Origin: an uncultured Lachnospiraceae bacterium
GTDB lineage: Bacteria; Bacillota; Clostridia; Lachnospirales; Lachnospiraceae
Assembly: GCA_910578555.1 (NCBI GenBank)
Contig: CAJTPS010000004.1
Span: 1 to 64,000 of the forward strand
DNA length: 64,000 bases
Reading direction: 5' to 3'
Positions 44,058-52,396 of this stretch are shown here, one piece after another (position 1 is the stretch's first letter; every line of letters starts with the position of its first letter). The notes under the pieces were generated by a model. The model did no database searches, was not told the origin of the DNA, and saw nothing but the letters and a program-made list of their open reading frames with translations. The translations under genes and the position numbers were made by a program.

Positions 44058-44962
44058 TATTTCCTCTCGTTTTCCTTCTTCCACTTATGATACAGCAGAC
44101 GGCCCGGAAGCAGAAACAATATAAACAACAGTTTCCGCGGCGTTTCCCCGTACAGCCTGCCTGCCGGTGTACCTGCGAACCCGCCGTAAATAATATACAG
44201 CAGCGTCATCTTTACCTGCACCTTCAGACATACGCCATCGTCATGAAGATATACCAGAGAACGCTGCTGCATCCCTCTTGGCGAATGCATCTTCATGGCC
44301 CTTCCGCTGTTCGTGAGTCCCCCCTCCAGATATTCCCCGATATAGATACATTTATTAACATGCACCATCTGATAGGGTCCCGACATCTGCATCCAGACCA
44401 GATCCTCCGGCAGAAACCGTTCGCCCTCGTGCTCCGGAAACGGAAACTGCTTTAAGATCCGCGTATAGAAAACCTCCGCCTTGTCGCCGCCGATCCCGCC
44501 GTTGATCCGCACGTCACGATAGGTCGATATCTCTTCGTCCTGTTTGAAATAGGCGGTATTGACCTTCCCGTCCGGATAACACCGAAGGAAAGAATAGCCG
44601 CAAAGTCCCTCTCTGCCCTTGTACTTCGCGTGATACGCAAGTATCGTCTCCACTGCATCGTCAGGCAGATAGTCGTCACTGTCCACAATAAAAGTCAGCT
44701 CTGCATCTATCATGGAAATTCCTGTATTGAGCGCTCTGTGCTTACCGCCGTTTTCTCTTAACAGATACCGGATCACAACCTGCCCCTGTGCACAAAAGTC
44801 CTGCACCGTCTGTTTCGTTTGATCCGTACTGCCGTCATCTACGATCAGCCACTCAAAATCCCGTACCGTCTGTCTTTGCAGGCTTCTATATAATTTATTC
44901 AAGTGTCCCGCCCGGTTGTAGGTTGGCGTTATGATCGTAACCGCCGCGTTTCCGTTTCCCAT
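44057..44962 (-). CDS. GT2 family glycosyltransferase
   Basis: 301 residues. VTIITPTYNRAGHLNKL, EWLIVDDGSTDQT, and LTFIVDSDDYLPDDAV give the GT-A core with the DSDD motif. The C-terminus carries ENGYLEGGLTN-like and 'SPRGMQQRSLVYL' segments common to this subfamily, then a basic tail. AGGGATAAGGA lies before the start. It heads the minus-strand unit GT2-GT4-DUF6077-like-257aa-MBOAT-SGNH, with a promoter at 45131-45159 and a 165-base leader. Confidence 0.9.
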   Translation of the reverse strand: MGNGNAAVTIITPTYNRAGHLNKLYRSLQRQTVRDFEWLIVDDGSTDQTKQTVQDFCAQGQVVIRYLLRENGGKHRALNTGISMIDAELTFIVDSDDYLPDDAVETILAYHAKYKGREGLCGYSFLRCYPDGKVNTAYFKQDEEISTYRDVRINGGIGGDKAEVFYTRILKQFPFPEHEGERFLPEDLVWMQMSGPYQMVHVNKCIYIGEYLEGGLTNSGRAMKMHSPRGMQQRSLVYLHDDGVCLKVQVKMTLLYIIYGGFAGTPAGRLYGETPRKLLFILFLLPGRLLYHKWKKENERK

Positions 44963-45130
44963 TCCTTATCCCTCTTGTCAATGGTCGTTCTGCTGCGCCG
45001 TCCGCAAAGACGCTTTCAATGCTTCACAGCTTTGCGTAACCGTTCAGCCGCGCCCGTTCATAAGTCACCAGAATGCGCATTTATCAAAAAATCATGCATT
45101 GGTCAAGCTTCTACCCCGCATAATATCGGT

Positions 45131-45159
45131 ATTATACCACACTGTACATTTTCCCGCAA
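45131..45159 (-). promoter_or_regulatory. Promoter of the GT2-GT4-MBOAT unit
   Basis: Minus strand TTGCGG (45159-45154), 17-base spacer, TATAAT (45136-45131). The leader to the start at 44962 holds a CGCAAAG/CTTTGCG dyad (about 45003-45038). Confidence 0.55.
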
Positions 45160-45186
45160 ATATGGTACACTGATGACTGTTAGAAA

Positions 45187-45231
45187 AATCGGACAGGTTC
45201 GGTTGCGAACTGCGCTTCGCTGACCCGAATA
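45187..45231 (+). repeat. 45-nt double-dyad element, copy 1
   Basis: Diverged copy of the element also seen at 54812 and 48799. It begins AATCGGACAGGTTCGGTT and continues into TGCGCTTCGC. About 34 of 45 positions agree with copy 2. It starts roughly 15 bases after a TACACT box and ends 21 bases before the start codon of the FAD oxidoreductase, so it would be in the 5' leader. Confidence 0.5.
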
Positions 45232-45252
45232 AACGGAGGAATTTCCCATATC

Positions 45253-46809
45253 ATGAAAAAAGTATACGTGATCGGCGCCGGACCCGCGGGTCTCACCGCC
45301 GCATACGAATTGTTAAAACAGAGCAAAGAATATGAAGTCGTCGTGTTAGAAGAAAGCGACGCCATGGGCGGTATCTCCAAGACCGTCAATTACAAGGGCA
45401 ACCGCATGGATATGGGCGGGCACCGTTTCTTCTCCAAAGTGCCGGAGGTAAACGAATGGTGGAATAATATGCTGCCGCTGCAGGGTGCGCCGACTTACGA
45501 CGACATTGTCCTGAATCGCAAAATGCCCCTTGTTCCCGGCGGTCCCGATCCCGAGAAAGAGGACCGGGTTATGCTGCGCCGTCACAGAGTTTCGCGCATT
45601 TACTATAACAGAAAGTTTTTCGACTATCCGATTTCTTTTAAGCTGGAGACTTTCACGAATCTGGGGCTGATCACCGATATTCAGGCTGGTTTTAGTTACT
45701 TAGCCTCCGTGATCCACAAAAGAGAAGAAAACTCCCTGGAAGATCTTTATATCAACCGCTTTGGCAAAAAACTGTATTCCATCTTCTTTGAATACTATAC
45801 GGAAAATCTCTGGGGCAGACATCCTAGCGAAATTGCATCCGACTGGGGTAACCAGCGTGTGAAGGGACTTTCCATCGCGGCAATCATAAAGGACATGTTC
45901 TCAAAAATGCTGCCCGGTAAGAAAAACCGCAAAGTTGAGACTTCTTTGATCGAAGAATTCAGCTATCCGAAACTCGGTCCCGGTCAGTTGTGGGAGGTAG
46001 CAGCCGAAGAAATCAAGAAATTGGGCGGCACGATCCTCACCGGCTGCAAAGTGACCAGGCTGCACAAAGACGAGACCGGTCATATCATTTCCCTGACCTA
46101 TGAAACAGACGGGGAAGAGAAAACCGTAGACGGGGATATTTTCATCTCTTCCATGCCTATCAAAGATCTGGTCGCAGGTATGAACGATGTGCCGTCAGAA
46201 CCCGCCAGAATCGCCGCGGGGCTTCCTTACCGCGACTATATGACCGTCGGTCTCCTGCTGCCGAAATTGAACCTGAAAAACAAAACGAAGATGAAGACCA
46301 TAAGCAATATCGTTCCTGACTGCTGGGTCTATGTACAGGACCGCTCCGTACAGCTTGGCCGTTTTCAGATTTATAATAACTGGTCGCCCTATATGATTAA
46401 AGATTTGGAAAACACCGTCTGGGTCGGCCTGGAGTATTTCGTCACCGAGGGCGACAAATACTGGACAATGCCCGATGAAGAATTTGCAAAGTTTGCAGTG
46501 AAAGAAATTGTGAGCATGGGTCTGATCGACAGCCCCGAAGACGTGATGGATTTCCATGTGGAGCGTGTGAAGAAAGCATATCCTGCCTACTTCGATACCT
46601 ACAGCGAGATCGACACGCTGGTCGATTACCTGAAAACCATCGACAATCTCTACTGTGTCGGACGTAACGGCCAGCACCGCTATAACAATATCGACCATTC
46701 CATGGTCACCTCTTTTGAGACTGTGAAGAATATCATAAATGGTATTGAGAACAAAGATAACATCTGGAGTGTCAATACCGAGAAGGAATATCATGAGGCC
46801 GGCAGTTAA
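45253..46809 (+). CDS. FAD-dependent oxidoreductase (protoporphyrinogen oxidase / UDP-galactopyranose mutase-like)
   Basis: 518 residues. KKVYVIGAGPAGLTAAYELL binds the FAD dinucleotide; VVVLEESDAMGGISKTV and DMGGHRFFSK follow the pattern of UDP-galactopyranose mutase-like and HemY-like proteins. LKTIDNLYCVGRNGQHRYNNI is the C-terminal FAD-ribityl motif. Such proteins are common in polysaccharide loci, usually annotated only as oxidoreductase. It could make a furanose or keto sugar, or modify a lipid carrier; that is a guess. GGAGG precedes the start by 13 bases. It is one of the few plus-strand genes and is followed by a terminator overlapping its stop. Confidence 0.85.
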   Translation: MKKVYVIGAGPAGLTAAYELLKQSKEYEVVVLEESDAMGGISKTVNYKGNRMDMGGHRFFSKVPEVNEWWNNMLPLQGAPTYDDIVLNRKMPLVPGGPDPEKEDRVMLRRHRVSRIYYNRKFFDYPISFKLETFTNLGLITDIQAGFSYLASVIHKREENSLEDLYINRFGKKLYSIFFEYYTENLWGRHPSEIASDWGNQRVKGLSIAAIIKDMFSKMLPGKKNRKVETSLIEEFSYPKLGPGQLWEVAAEEIKKLGGTILTGCKVTRLHKDETGHIISLTYETDGEEKTVDGDIFISSMPIKDLVAGMNDVPSEPARIAAGLPYRDYMTVGLLLPKLNLKNKTKMKTISNIVPDCWVYVQDRSVQLGRFQIYNNWSPYMIKDLENTVWVGLEYFVTEGDKYWTMPDEEFAKFAVKEIVSMGLIDSPEDVMDFHVERVKKAYPAYFDTYSEIDTLVDYLKTIDNLYCVGRNGQHRYNNIDHSMVTSFETVKNIINGIENKDNIWSVNTEKEYHEAGS

Positions 46810-46828
46810 GCCTCATGATTTTATTTTC
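46790..46828 (+). terminator. Terminator of the FAD oxidoreductase gene
   Basis: ATCATGAGGC (46790-46799) pairs with GCCTCATGAT (46810-46819), followed by TTTATTTTC. The stop codon lies in the loop. It also stands at the end of the convergent flippase gene. Confidence 0.85.
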
Positions 46829-47879
46829 TGAAACGTCTCCACAGGCTCACCGCGATCCCCGCAAGCAACAGGAAGTAAAAGCTGATTCCCCGCGAGACAT
46901 ATAATGACGGCATCAGCGTGCCGCCCGTGAAGACCGTGCTGAAAATGCTCCTGTACATGAGTTCCGTGATCCCTTGTGCACCCGGCACCGGAAGCATATC
47001 CACCGCAATATAGACCGAAGCCTGCAGCATCATCACCGTCAACATATCCACGCCTTCCAGTGCAAATCCCCGATAAATGATCCATGTCAGAATAAAAACA
47101 CTGCACCTTTGCAGAAGCGTAAACAGACATACATTCCATACCTTCCCTTTATGCCGCATCAAAAAGCTCACCGCATCCCGATAGCCATCGATAAACCGGT
47201 CGATCTTATCCTGCCTCACCGCCGACGGCTTCAACATTCTGCACCGCACGAGCAGCCCTTCGGTTCCCGCGATCACGCGCCGCACGCCGCCCGGCACCAG
47301 CATGACCGCAAGCAGAATCAGTACCAGTATCATATTCAGCGCCAGACCTAATAAATACAATGGATAGTAACCGCGCAGATAACCCTTCAGCGGTCCGTTC
47401 CAAAAGAGCAGTACGGCAATGCCGATGACCACCAGCACAAATTTATAGAGCAGCGCCACCGTCATCAGGACGACCGACGATTCCGACATGCTGTTTTTAT
47501 CCTTGCACATATAGTAGAGCTGCATCGGCTGTCCGCCCGTGGCGGACGGTGTGATTCCGGAATAGAAAAAACCGATGAAAGAATAGGAAATGCACTGCCG
47601 CAGGCTGCTTGTACCGTGCATGGCCCTAAGCAGATACCAGATCATCATGCCTTCCGCGCTGACAAAGAATATAGACGTCAGGACTGCAGCCCCGAGCGCC
47701 ATCGGAGAGAGCCTTCGCAGAGAAGCGCCTACCTGCTCCATATCCTGTCCGCGGAAAACCGTATAGAAGGACAGAAGCATGACCAGCAGGAAAAAACCCG
47801 TTTCCAGTATCCTCTTTTTCTTTACCCCTATGCCTCTCTCTGTATCTTCCGCCGCACTCCCCTGCCGGTTCCCGTTCAT
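46821..47879 (-). CDS. YbhN/AglD-type flippase-like membrane protein (UPF0104)
   Basis: 352 residues with about eight membrane helices. VSAEGMMIWYLLRAMHG, SYSFIGFFYSGITPSATGGQPMQLYYM and DMLPVPGAQGITELMYR are the conserved blocks of the lysylphosphatidylglycerol-synthase transmembrane (LPG_synthase_TM) family. The second, including PSATGGQP, is the family hallmark. Without the catalytic domain of MprF, such proteins are thought to move lipid-linked sugars or phospholipids across the membrane, which fits this cluster. GGGGAG precedes the start. Confidence 0.88.
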   Translation of the reverse strand: MNGNRQGSAAEDTERGIGVKKKRILETGFFLLVMLLSFYTVFRGQDMEQVGASLRRLSPMALGAAVLTSIFFVSAEGMMIWYLLRAMHGTSSLRQCISYSFIGFFYSGITPSATGGQPMQLYYMCKDKNSMSESSVVLMTVALLYKFVLVVIGIAVLLFWNGPLKGYLRGYYPLYLLGLALNMILVLILLAVMLVPGGVRRVIAGTEGLLVRCRMLKPSAVRQDKIDRFIDGYRDAVSFLMRHKGKVWNVCLFTLLQRCSVFILTWIIYRGFALEGVDMLTVMMLQASVYIAVDMLPVPGAQGITELMYRSIFSTVFTGGTLMPSLYVSRGISFYFLLLAGIAVSLWRRFRK

Positions 47880-48046
47880 GATGTCTTCTCCCCGTTAATT
47901 ATGTTTCTGCTGCTGTCTTTCCCGGTATGCCGGTTCTGCTCCGCTCCCCGCCGTCGCCGGTTACATGCACGCGGCAACAGTACCCTTGTGCATACGTACT
48001 CTTCCTGTCGTAACAGTTCAGCCGTCGGCTTCCCTGTTACAGAATC

Positions 48047-48086
48047 TGCCCATTCCAGATCGCCTTCGGCGATAGGCAGATTCTCT
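48047..48086. terminator. Hairpin after the NlpC/P60-like gene
   Basis: AGAATCTGCC and GGCAGATTCT form a 10-bp stem, with a second inner hairpin ATCGCC-TTC-GGCGAT. It begins directly after the stop at 48088. No T-run is present, so it may protect the 3' end instead of ending transcription. Confidence 0.45.
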
Positions 48087-48087
48087 C

Positions 48088-48684
48088 TTAGCTAAATTTA
48101 TACGTTTTCACGGACTTTGCAGCAAGTGCAAAGTCCTGAGCGGAACTGTTATCTCCCGTCCTCATCACCAGTTCCGCCAGACTGCCTTCAAACAACACCT
48201 TTTTATCCGGATAGAGATAGAAATCCTTCGGTGTCACCAGCGAAAAATGTTTATCAAACATACATATGCCGCTGTCGGCGAGCACTCTCGCAATATAAGA
48301 AGAGCAGGTATAATGATTCTTCTGGTAAAACGGTCTGCCGCAAACAATAAACGGCAGGCCGATCACCGCATAATGATAGTGCCAGCGCCGCCTGTAGTCG
48401 CTTTCCAGCTGTTTTCTGACCGCCGCCTTCTGTTCACTGCTGCACGTAAGCTCACAGACCATATAGTCCGCCGTCGGAAAAGCCCGCAGAATCTTCCTCT
48501 TGTCCTCCCTCTCAAATCCCGCAGACAACGGAATCTGCGGGTTTCTTCTCCCGAAGCTGTACGCCTCTTCCAGACACGCATCCATGGAAAGCACCACATG
48601 TATATATTTCTGCCGCAGAAACCGCCTGATCAGGTAAGCGAACACCCCCGGCGTATCCACCAGCGCAAAATAAATATGTGCCAT
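48088..48684 (-). CDS. Permuted papain-like (NlpC/P60-related) hydrolase
   Basis: 198 residues from the ATG at 48684 (MAHIYFALVDTPG); the longer frame starting 48 bases earlier has a Ser/Cys/Arg-rich leader unlike the family. HVVLSMD supplies the His, and HYTCSSYIARVLADSG the Cys, in the order His then Cys that marks the circularly permuted YiiX/NlpC-type amidases. EEAYSFGRRNP and SLVTPKDFYLYP are also conserved in such Firmicutes proteins. The role is probably cleavage of peptide or lipid amides. No signal peptide is seen. An element copy (48799-48843) lies upstream. Confidence 0.7.
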   Translation of the reverse strand: MAHIYFALVDTPGVFAYLIRRFLRQKYIHVVLSMDACLEEAYSFGRRNPQIPLSAGFEREDKRKILRAFPTADYMVCELTCSSEQKAAVRKQLESDYRRRWHYHYAVIGLPFIVCGRPFYQKNHYTCSSYIARVLADSGICMFDKHFSLVTPKDFYLYPDKKVLFEGSLAELVMRTGDNSSAQDFALAAKSVKTYKFS

Positions 48685-48798
48685 AATCAACTCATCCCTT
48701 CTACACGAACTTGAGGAAGAATGCCCGCACACAGGGCGGCATTCTTCAGAACATAACTTAGTTGTACTTAGGCTGCGTATCTTGCCACTCTATCGTAT

Positions 48799-48843
48799 CT
48801 TTCGAGTTTGCGCAGCAAATCTCGCAATTGAACTCGTTCGATT
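48799..48843 (-). repeat. 45-nt double-dyad element, copy 3
   Basis: Minus strand AATCGAACGAGTTCAATT followed by GCGAGATTTGC and GCAAACTCG. It is close to copy 2 (54812). It sits directly after the stop of the GT2 gene (48847) and 115 bases before the start of the hydrolase gene, pointing towards the latter. Confidence 0.55.
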
Positions 48844-48846
48844 TGT

Positions 48847-49917
48847 TCATTGGAACTGATAAATCTTGCGCGCAGCGCGGTATCCGCTCTTGGTGAGCAT
48901 CCCGCCAAGCCGCCCGGGCAGATAGGTAAGACCGCTCAGGGTCGTATATTTTAACCGGTAGTACAACTTCGCGTTTTCCGCCTTAATATGATTCCAGAGC
49001 TGCCTGCGCTTGCCGTACGCCTCCCGCGAATCAATCAGCAGCAGATGAATGGAAGATATCGCCATCATAATGGAGATATTGCGGCACATATATTCCGCCA
49101 GCTTCGGGTATGTCTCCTTCACTTCTTTCAAGTCTACACACTCGGAAACGATCTTTGTCACCTTAATCTGCTGGTCTATGCGGCTCATCAGCACTTTTTC
49201 ATTGACAGACTGATCTCCCCTGCCAATGTAATAATGATACAAATCAATGTCCATATAGTAGATATGTCTCACATACGGCAGCGGTTTATAGGCAAAAATA
49301 TTATCCACGTAAAAGGTATGCTCCGGCAGCACCACTTCCGCCCTGCGCAACAGACCGGTCCGGAAGACCAGCGCATGCATGATCAGATACTGTGAAGTAT
49401 GGAATCTGCCGATATCGTTCCAGTCACATGTCTCCTCAACCGGAAAAATGTTTCTGTAATGTATGGCATGACTCGTGCCTTCATCCAGATGATCGTAGAT
49501 ATAATTGCAGACAAACAGATCCGGAATACTGCTCACCATCCCCGCTTCCTTCAGCGTGCAGAATCTTCTGATCCTGTGCAGCAGCTTCATATAAGCATCC
49601 GCATCCAGCCAGTCGTCCGAATCCACCACCTTAAAGAATATGCCGCTTGCCAGTTCCAGACCTTTATTGACTCCCGAGCCGTGTCCGCCGTTCTCTTTAT
49701 GCACGGCCCGGACGATACCCGGATAAAGCGCCTCATACTGATCCGCGATCACACCGGTTTCGTCCGTGGAACCGTCGTCTACAATGATGATCTCGACGTC
49801 TTCCCCGCCCGCAAGCAGCGAGTCGATACACCGCCGCATATAATCCTGTGAATTGTAGCACGGAACCGTGAATGTAATGTATTTTGTGCCTTCGTTTTGC
49901 CCCTTCGTGTTCTGCAT
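48847..49917 (-). CDS. GT2 family glycosyltransferase
   Basis: 356 residues. ITFTVPCYNSQDYMRRCIDS, IIIVDDGSTDETG and FFKVVDSDDWLDAD give the GT-A core. NGGHGSGVNKGLELASG is the acceptor-side loop. The C-terminal 130 residues are helical and end KIYQFQ. AGGAGG stands seven bases before the ATG. A sugar transferase of the wall glycan locus; its donor is unknown. Confidence 0.92.
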   Translation of the reverse strand: MQNTKGQNEGTKYITFTVPCYNSQDYMRRCIDSLLAGGEDVEIIIVDDGSTDETGVIADQYEALYPGIVRAVHKENGGHGSGVNKGLELASGIFFKVVDSDDWLDADAYMKLLHRIRRFCTLKEAGMVSSIPDLFVCNYIYDHLDEGTSHAIHYRNIFPVEETCDWNDIGRFHTSQYLIMHALVFRTGLLRRAEVVLPEHTFYVDNIFAYKPLPYVRHIYYMDIDLYHYYIGRGDQSVNEKVLMSRIDQQIKVTKIVSECVDLKEVKETYPKLAEYMCRNISIMMAISSIHLLLIDSREAYGKRRQLWNHIKAENAKLYYRLKYTTLSGLTYLPGRLGGMLTKSGYRAARKIYQFQ

Positions 49918-50179
49918 GTTGTGACCTCCTGTGATTTCTTTTCCCCGATGTTCTCATATTCAGCATAGCATCCTGATCTTACGTCCTTATTACAGACAGA
50001 TTACAGATATGTAAGATTGCCATGTCGTTTACTATACCTATCATAACGAATGAATCTATGGATTTTCTTCAATAAAATATTAAGGTATTCTTAAAAAAAT
50101 AAATCTGCCCTGCAGATTGCCTTTACGGGATCTGCCTGCAGACCCGTATAGCCGTAAGAATTTCCTGTACAATAAAGGA
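49918..50179. other. Intergenic stretch upstream of the GT2 gene
   Basis: AT-rich and without a gene. A lone TATAGT box on the minus strand near 50020 might belong to the promoter of the GT2 gene, but no -35 box could be matched. A run of A residues (50092-50101) lies in it. Nothing else is recognised before the long hairpin at 50180. Confidence 0.35.
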
Positions 50180-50243
50180 CTCCGCCGCACTCCGAAAAGT
50201 TTACTTCTGTCCAGCAAAAGTATCTTTTCGGAATGTGACGGAG
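50180..50243 (-). terminator. Long hairpin downstream of the SGNH lipoprotein gene
   Basis: A stem of about 22 pairs in three blocks: CTCCG/CGGAG, CAC/GTG, then TCCGAAAAG/CTTTTCGGA with an inner ACTT/AAGT. The minus-strand continuation is TCCTTTATTG, a weak T-tract, about 55 bases after the SGNH stop codon. It is terminator-like. Confidence 0.5.
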
Positions 50244-50296
50244 CATATATTTTCCGCTCACACTGCTATTCCATTATTCTTATACACCGGTGGCGC

Positions 50297-51322
50297 CTAC
50301 CGTACCACTCCTTTTGTCAGTGCGTCAAGCACCGCATTTTTCACGCATTCCATACCGGTCGGCGTAAGATGTGTGCCGTCGGTCGTCATTTCCTGCAGAT
50401 TATCGATCTCAATACCACAATTGTACAAATCGATTACAGCCGCACCCTTATTGTCCGCGATCACGCGGATCTGATTCGAGTAGTCCTCAGCCGTCAGTCC
50501 CAGATGATTTTCAAATACAACGAAAGGCTGATCCGTCCCCCAGTCGCCCACCGGTGCCAATGTACAGCAAAAGATCTGTGCCGTAGGATAATAGCTTACC
50601 AGTTTGTCCAGGATCATACAGTATGCATCGCTGAAGTTCTCTATATCTCCTTCTTCCACCAGTTTCGTCCCGTCATTATCGCCGATCGGTATGCCTTTGA
50701 GCAGGTCGTTCGTACCCATATAGACAACGATCACGTCCGGAAGTCTGCCCTGACTGCCTGCCAGAAAAGAAAGTCTTCCGTCGCTGCAACCGGAACCAGG
50801 ATCGTCAATACGCAGCGAATCTCCGATGCATGTACTGCCGGAACTGGAATTATTCGCGCACAGTTCCATCCCCGTCTCATCAATCAGGCTTTTCCACCAG
50901 GTTTGTGACACATCTGTCAGTTCTCCGTCAAAAGGATAAAACACGTTAAACCCCTCTGGAATCCAGCCGTCATACGTGGAGATACTGTCCCCCAGGACCG
51001 ATATACCGAGCCCTTCCAGCGACACAGTCTCCGCCGCATGTTCTTCCCCGTTCTGAGCGGTTCCGTCATCCGCGCTGTCCGCTTCTGCCAAAGCGCCGTC
51101 TTTATCGCCGCCGCTATTCGCTTCGGTGGCACCATCTTCCCCTGCATAGCTGTCCGCTGCCACACCGTCAGCCTGTTCTGTCCCTTCGCCCGCTGCCGTA
51201 CTCTCGTCCGCCTTTGTATTTTCATCTGCTTCTGCGCTGGCGCAGCCGCACAGTCCGGCACAAAGTAACACAATACATGCCCCGATATATCCCAGCGCTT
51301 TTATCCGCCTCTTTTTTCTCAT
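50297..51322 (-). CDS. SGNH/GDSL hydrolase lipoprotein
   Basis: 341 residues. A lipoprotein signal ends at LCGC (Cys26), followed by an Ala/Asp/Glu-rich spacer of about 90 residues. The SGNH domain has all blocks: ISVLGDSISTY (Ser), NSSSGSTCIGD (Gly block), VYMGTNDLLKG (Asn), and TDGTHLTPTG (Asp, His). It is an extracytoplasmic esterase or deacylase, possibly removing acetyl groups from the glycan or peptidoglycan. It follows the radical SAM gene by 59 bases and may be co-transcribed. The ribosome binding site is weak. Confidence 0.9.
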   Translation of the reverse strand: MRKKRRIKALGYIGACIVLLCAGLCGCASAEADENTKADESTAAGEGTEQADGVAADSYAGEDGATEANSGGDKDGALAEADSADDGTAQNGEEHAAETVSLEGLGISVLGDSISTYDGWIPEGFNVFYPFDGELTDVSQTWWKSLIDETGMELCANNSSSGSTCIGDSLRIDDPGSGCSDGRLSFLAGSQGRLPDVIVVYMGTNDLLKGIPIGDNDGTKLVEEGDIENFSDAYCMILDKLVSYYPTAQIFCCTLAPVGDWGTDQPFVVFENHLGLTAEDYSNQIRVIADNKGAAVIDLYNCGIEIDNLQEMTTDGTHLTPTGMECVKNAVLDALTKGVVR

Positions 51323-51381
51323 AACAGTTTACTGCGTCCGTCTTCCGATCGTAATCGCCGGACTGTCCTCCTCACGTATGA

Positions 51382-52362
51382 TTATTTTCTGAACACAGAC
51401 TGTCTCGCCCCGTGCATCCGGTCATGATGTTTCAGCACATCATCCACCGCGTCCATGCGCAGTCCGGCATCTATGAAATCACAGTTCTTACAGAAAGGAT
51501 AATTCTGTCTGCCGTCCCGGATCGCCTGCCGCAGCTTCTGATAAGGTACACTGTTCCAGCCGTCCTTTAAAGATACCTTATTCAGATCCGCCAGATCAGT
51601 CACCTCAAAATTATCACAGCAGCAGATCCCCAGTTTGCCGTTCGGTGTGATCCACATGTCCGTGTAGGGCATAAGACACGTCTCCTTAATGACCTTGTCC
51701 GTCGCCGGTTTATTCGGGGAACTGCCCGCGCGATTGCTCAGCACTTCCTTCAGATAGCGGATCTGGATCAGGATGTCCACATCTCCGAATTCCTCCGGAT
51801 GCGCCTTGACATAGTCGTGTATCACCTGAATGTTGTCATGCATTTTCATGTTCAGGCAATAATTGTTGATGATCAGCTGATCCACATAGGGCACGATCGA
51901 CTTCACCTTATCCACATCCAGCAGCAGCCCATTGGTGGACATGAAAATAAACGCATCCGGAAGTTTCTCTCTGGCATACTTATGAAATTCAACGATTCGT
52001 TTATCCAGCCACGGCTCGTTATTGCCATAAAGTGTCAGATGCCCTTTATAATTCCAGTCATGAAGCTGGTCAATGATAGAATAATACATCTCGTCTGTCA
52101 TCTTCATATAAGGACGCTTCTCTGCATGGATATTGGCAGTGCAGAACTCGCACGTACTGTTACAGCGGTTCACCGTCTCCAGGTTCACAACCACCGGATG
52201 GGGCGTCTCCTCCTGCGCATAGAAGTATTCTATATACTTCTTCTGCTGCTTCCTCCTTACTATAAACTGCAGTTTCAGATAACTTTTACTCGCTAGTCTG
52301 GGCAGATACTTTCTGGCGTTCCAGCCAAGCACTCCCGCAAAATTGTGTACTCTGATAGACAT
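51382..52362 (-). CDS. Radical SAM/SPASM domain protein
   Basis: 326 residues from the second ATG at 52362; GGAG six bases before it lies inside the codons of the longer version. The radical SAM cluster motif is CNSTCEFC, in C-x3-C-x2-C spacing. LTLYGNNEPWLDKRI is the conserved Gly-Glu region. A C-terminal SPASM segment has MWITPNGKLGICCCDNFE and YPFCKNCDF for auxiliary clusters. Family members modify peptides, cofactors or sugars. In this cluster a role in sugar or lipid modification is likely, but no substrate can be named. It lies between a DUF6044 membrane protein and an SGNH lipoprotein. Confidence 0.85.
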   Translation of the reverse strand: MSIRVHNFAGVLGWNARKYLPRLASKSYLKLQFIVRRKQQKKYIEYFYAQEETPHPVVVNLETVNRCNSTCEFCTANIHAEKRPYMKMTDEMYYSIIDQLHDWNYKGHLTLYGNNEPWLDKRIVEFHKYAREKLPDAFIFMSTNGLLLDVDKVKSIVPYVDQLIINNYCLNMKMHDNIQVIHDYVKAHPEEFGDVDILIQIRYLKEVLSNRAGSSPNKPATDKVIKETCLMPYTDMWITPNGKLGICCCDNFEVTDLADLNKVSLKDGWNSVPYQKLRQAIRDGRQNYPFCKNCDFIDAGLRMDAVDDVLKHHDRMHGARQSVFRK

Positions 52363-52396
52363 GTTTTTCTCCATTTCTACTTTTATTTAGGTTTCC

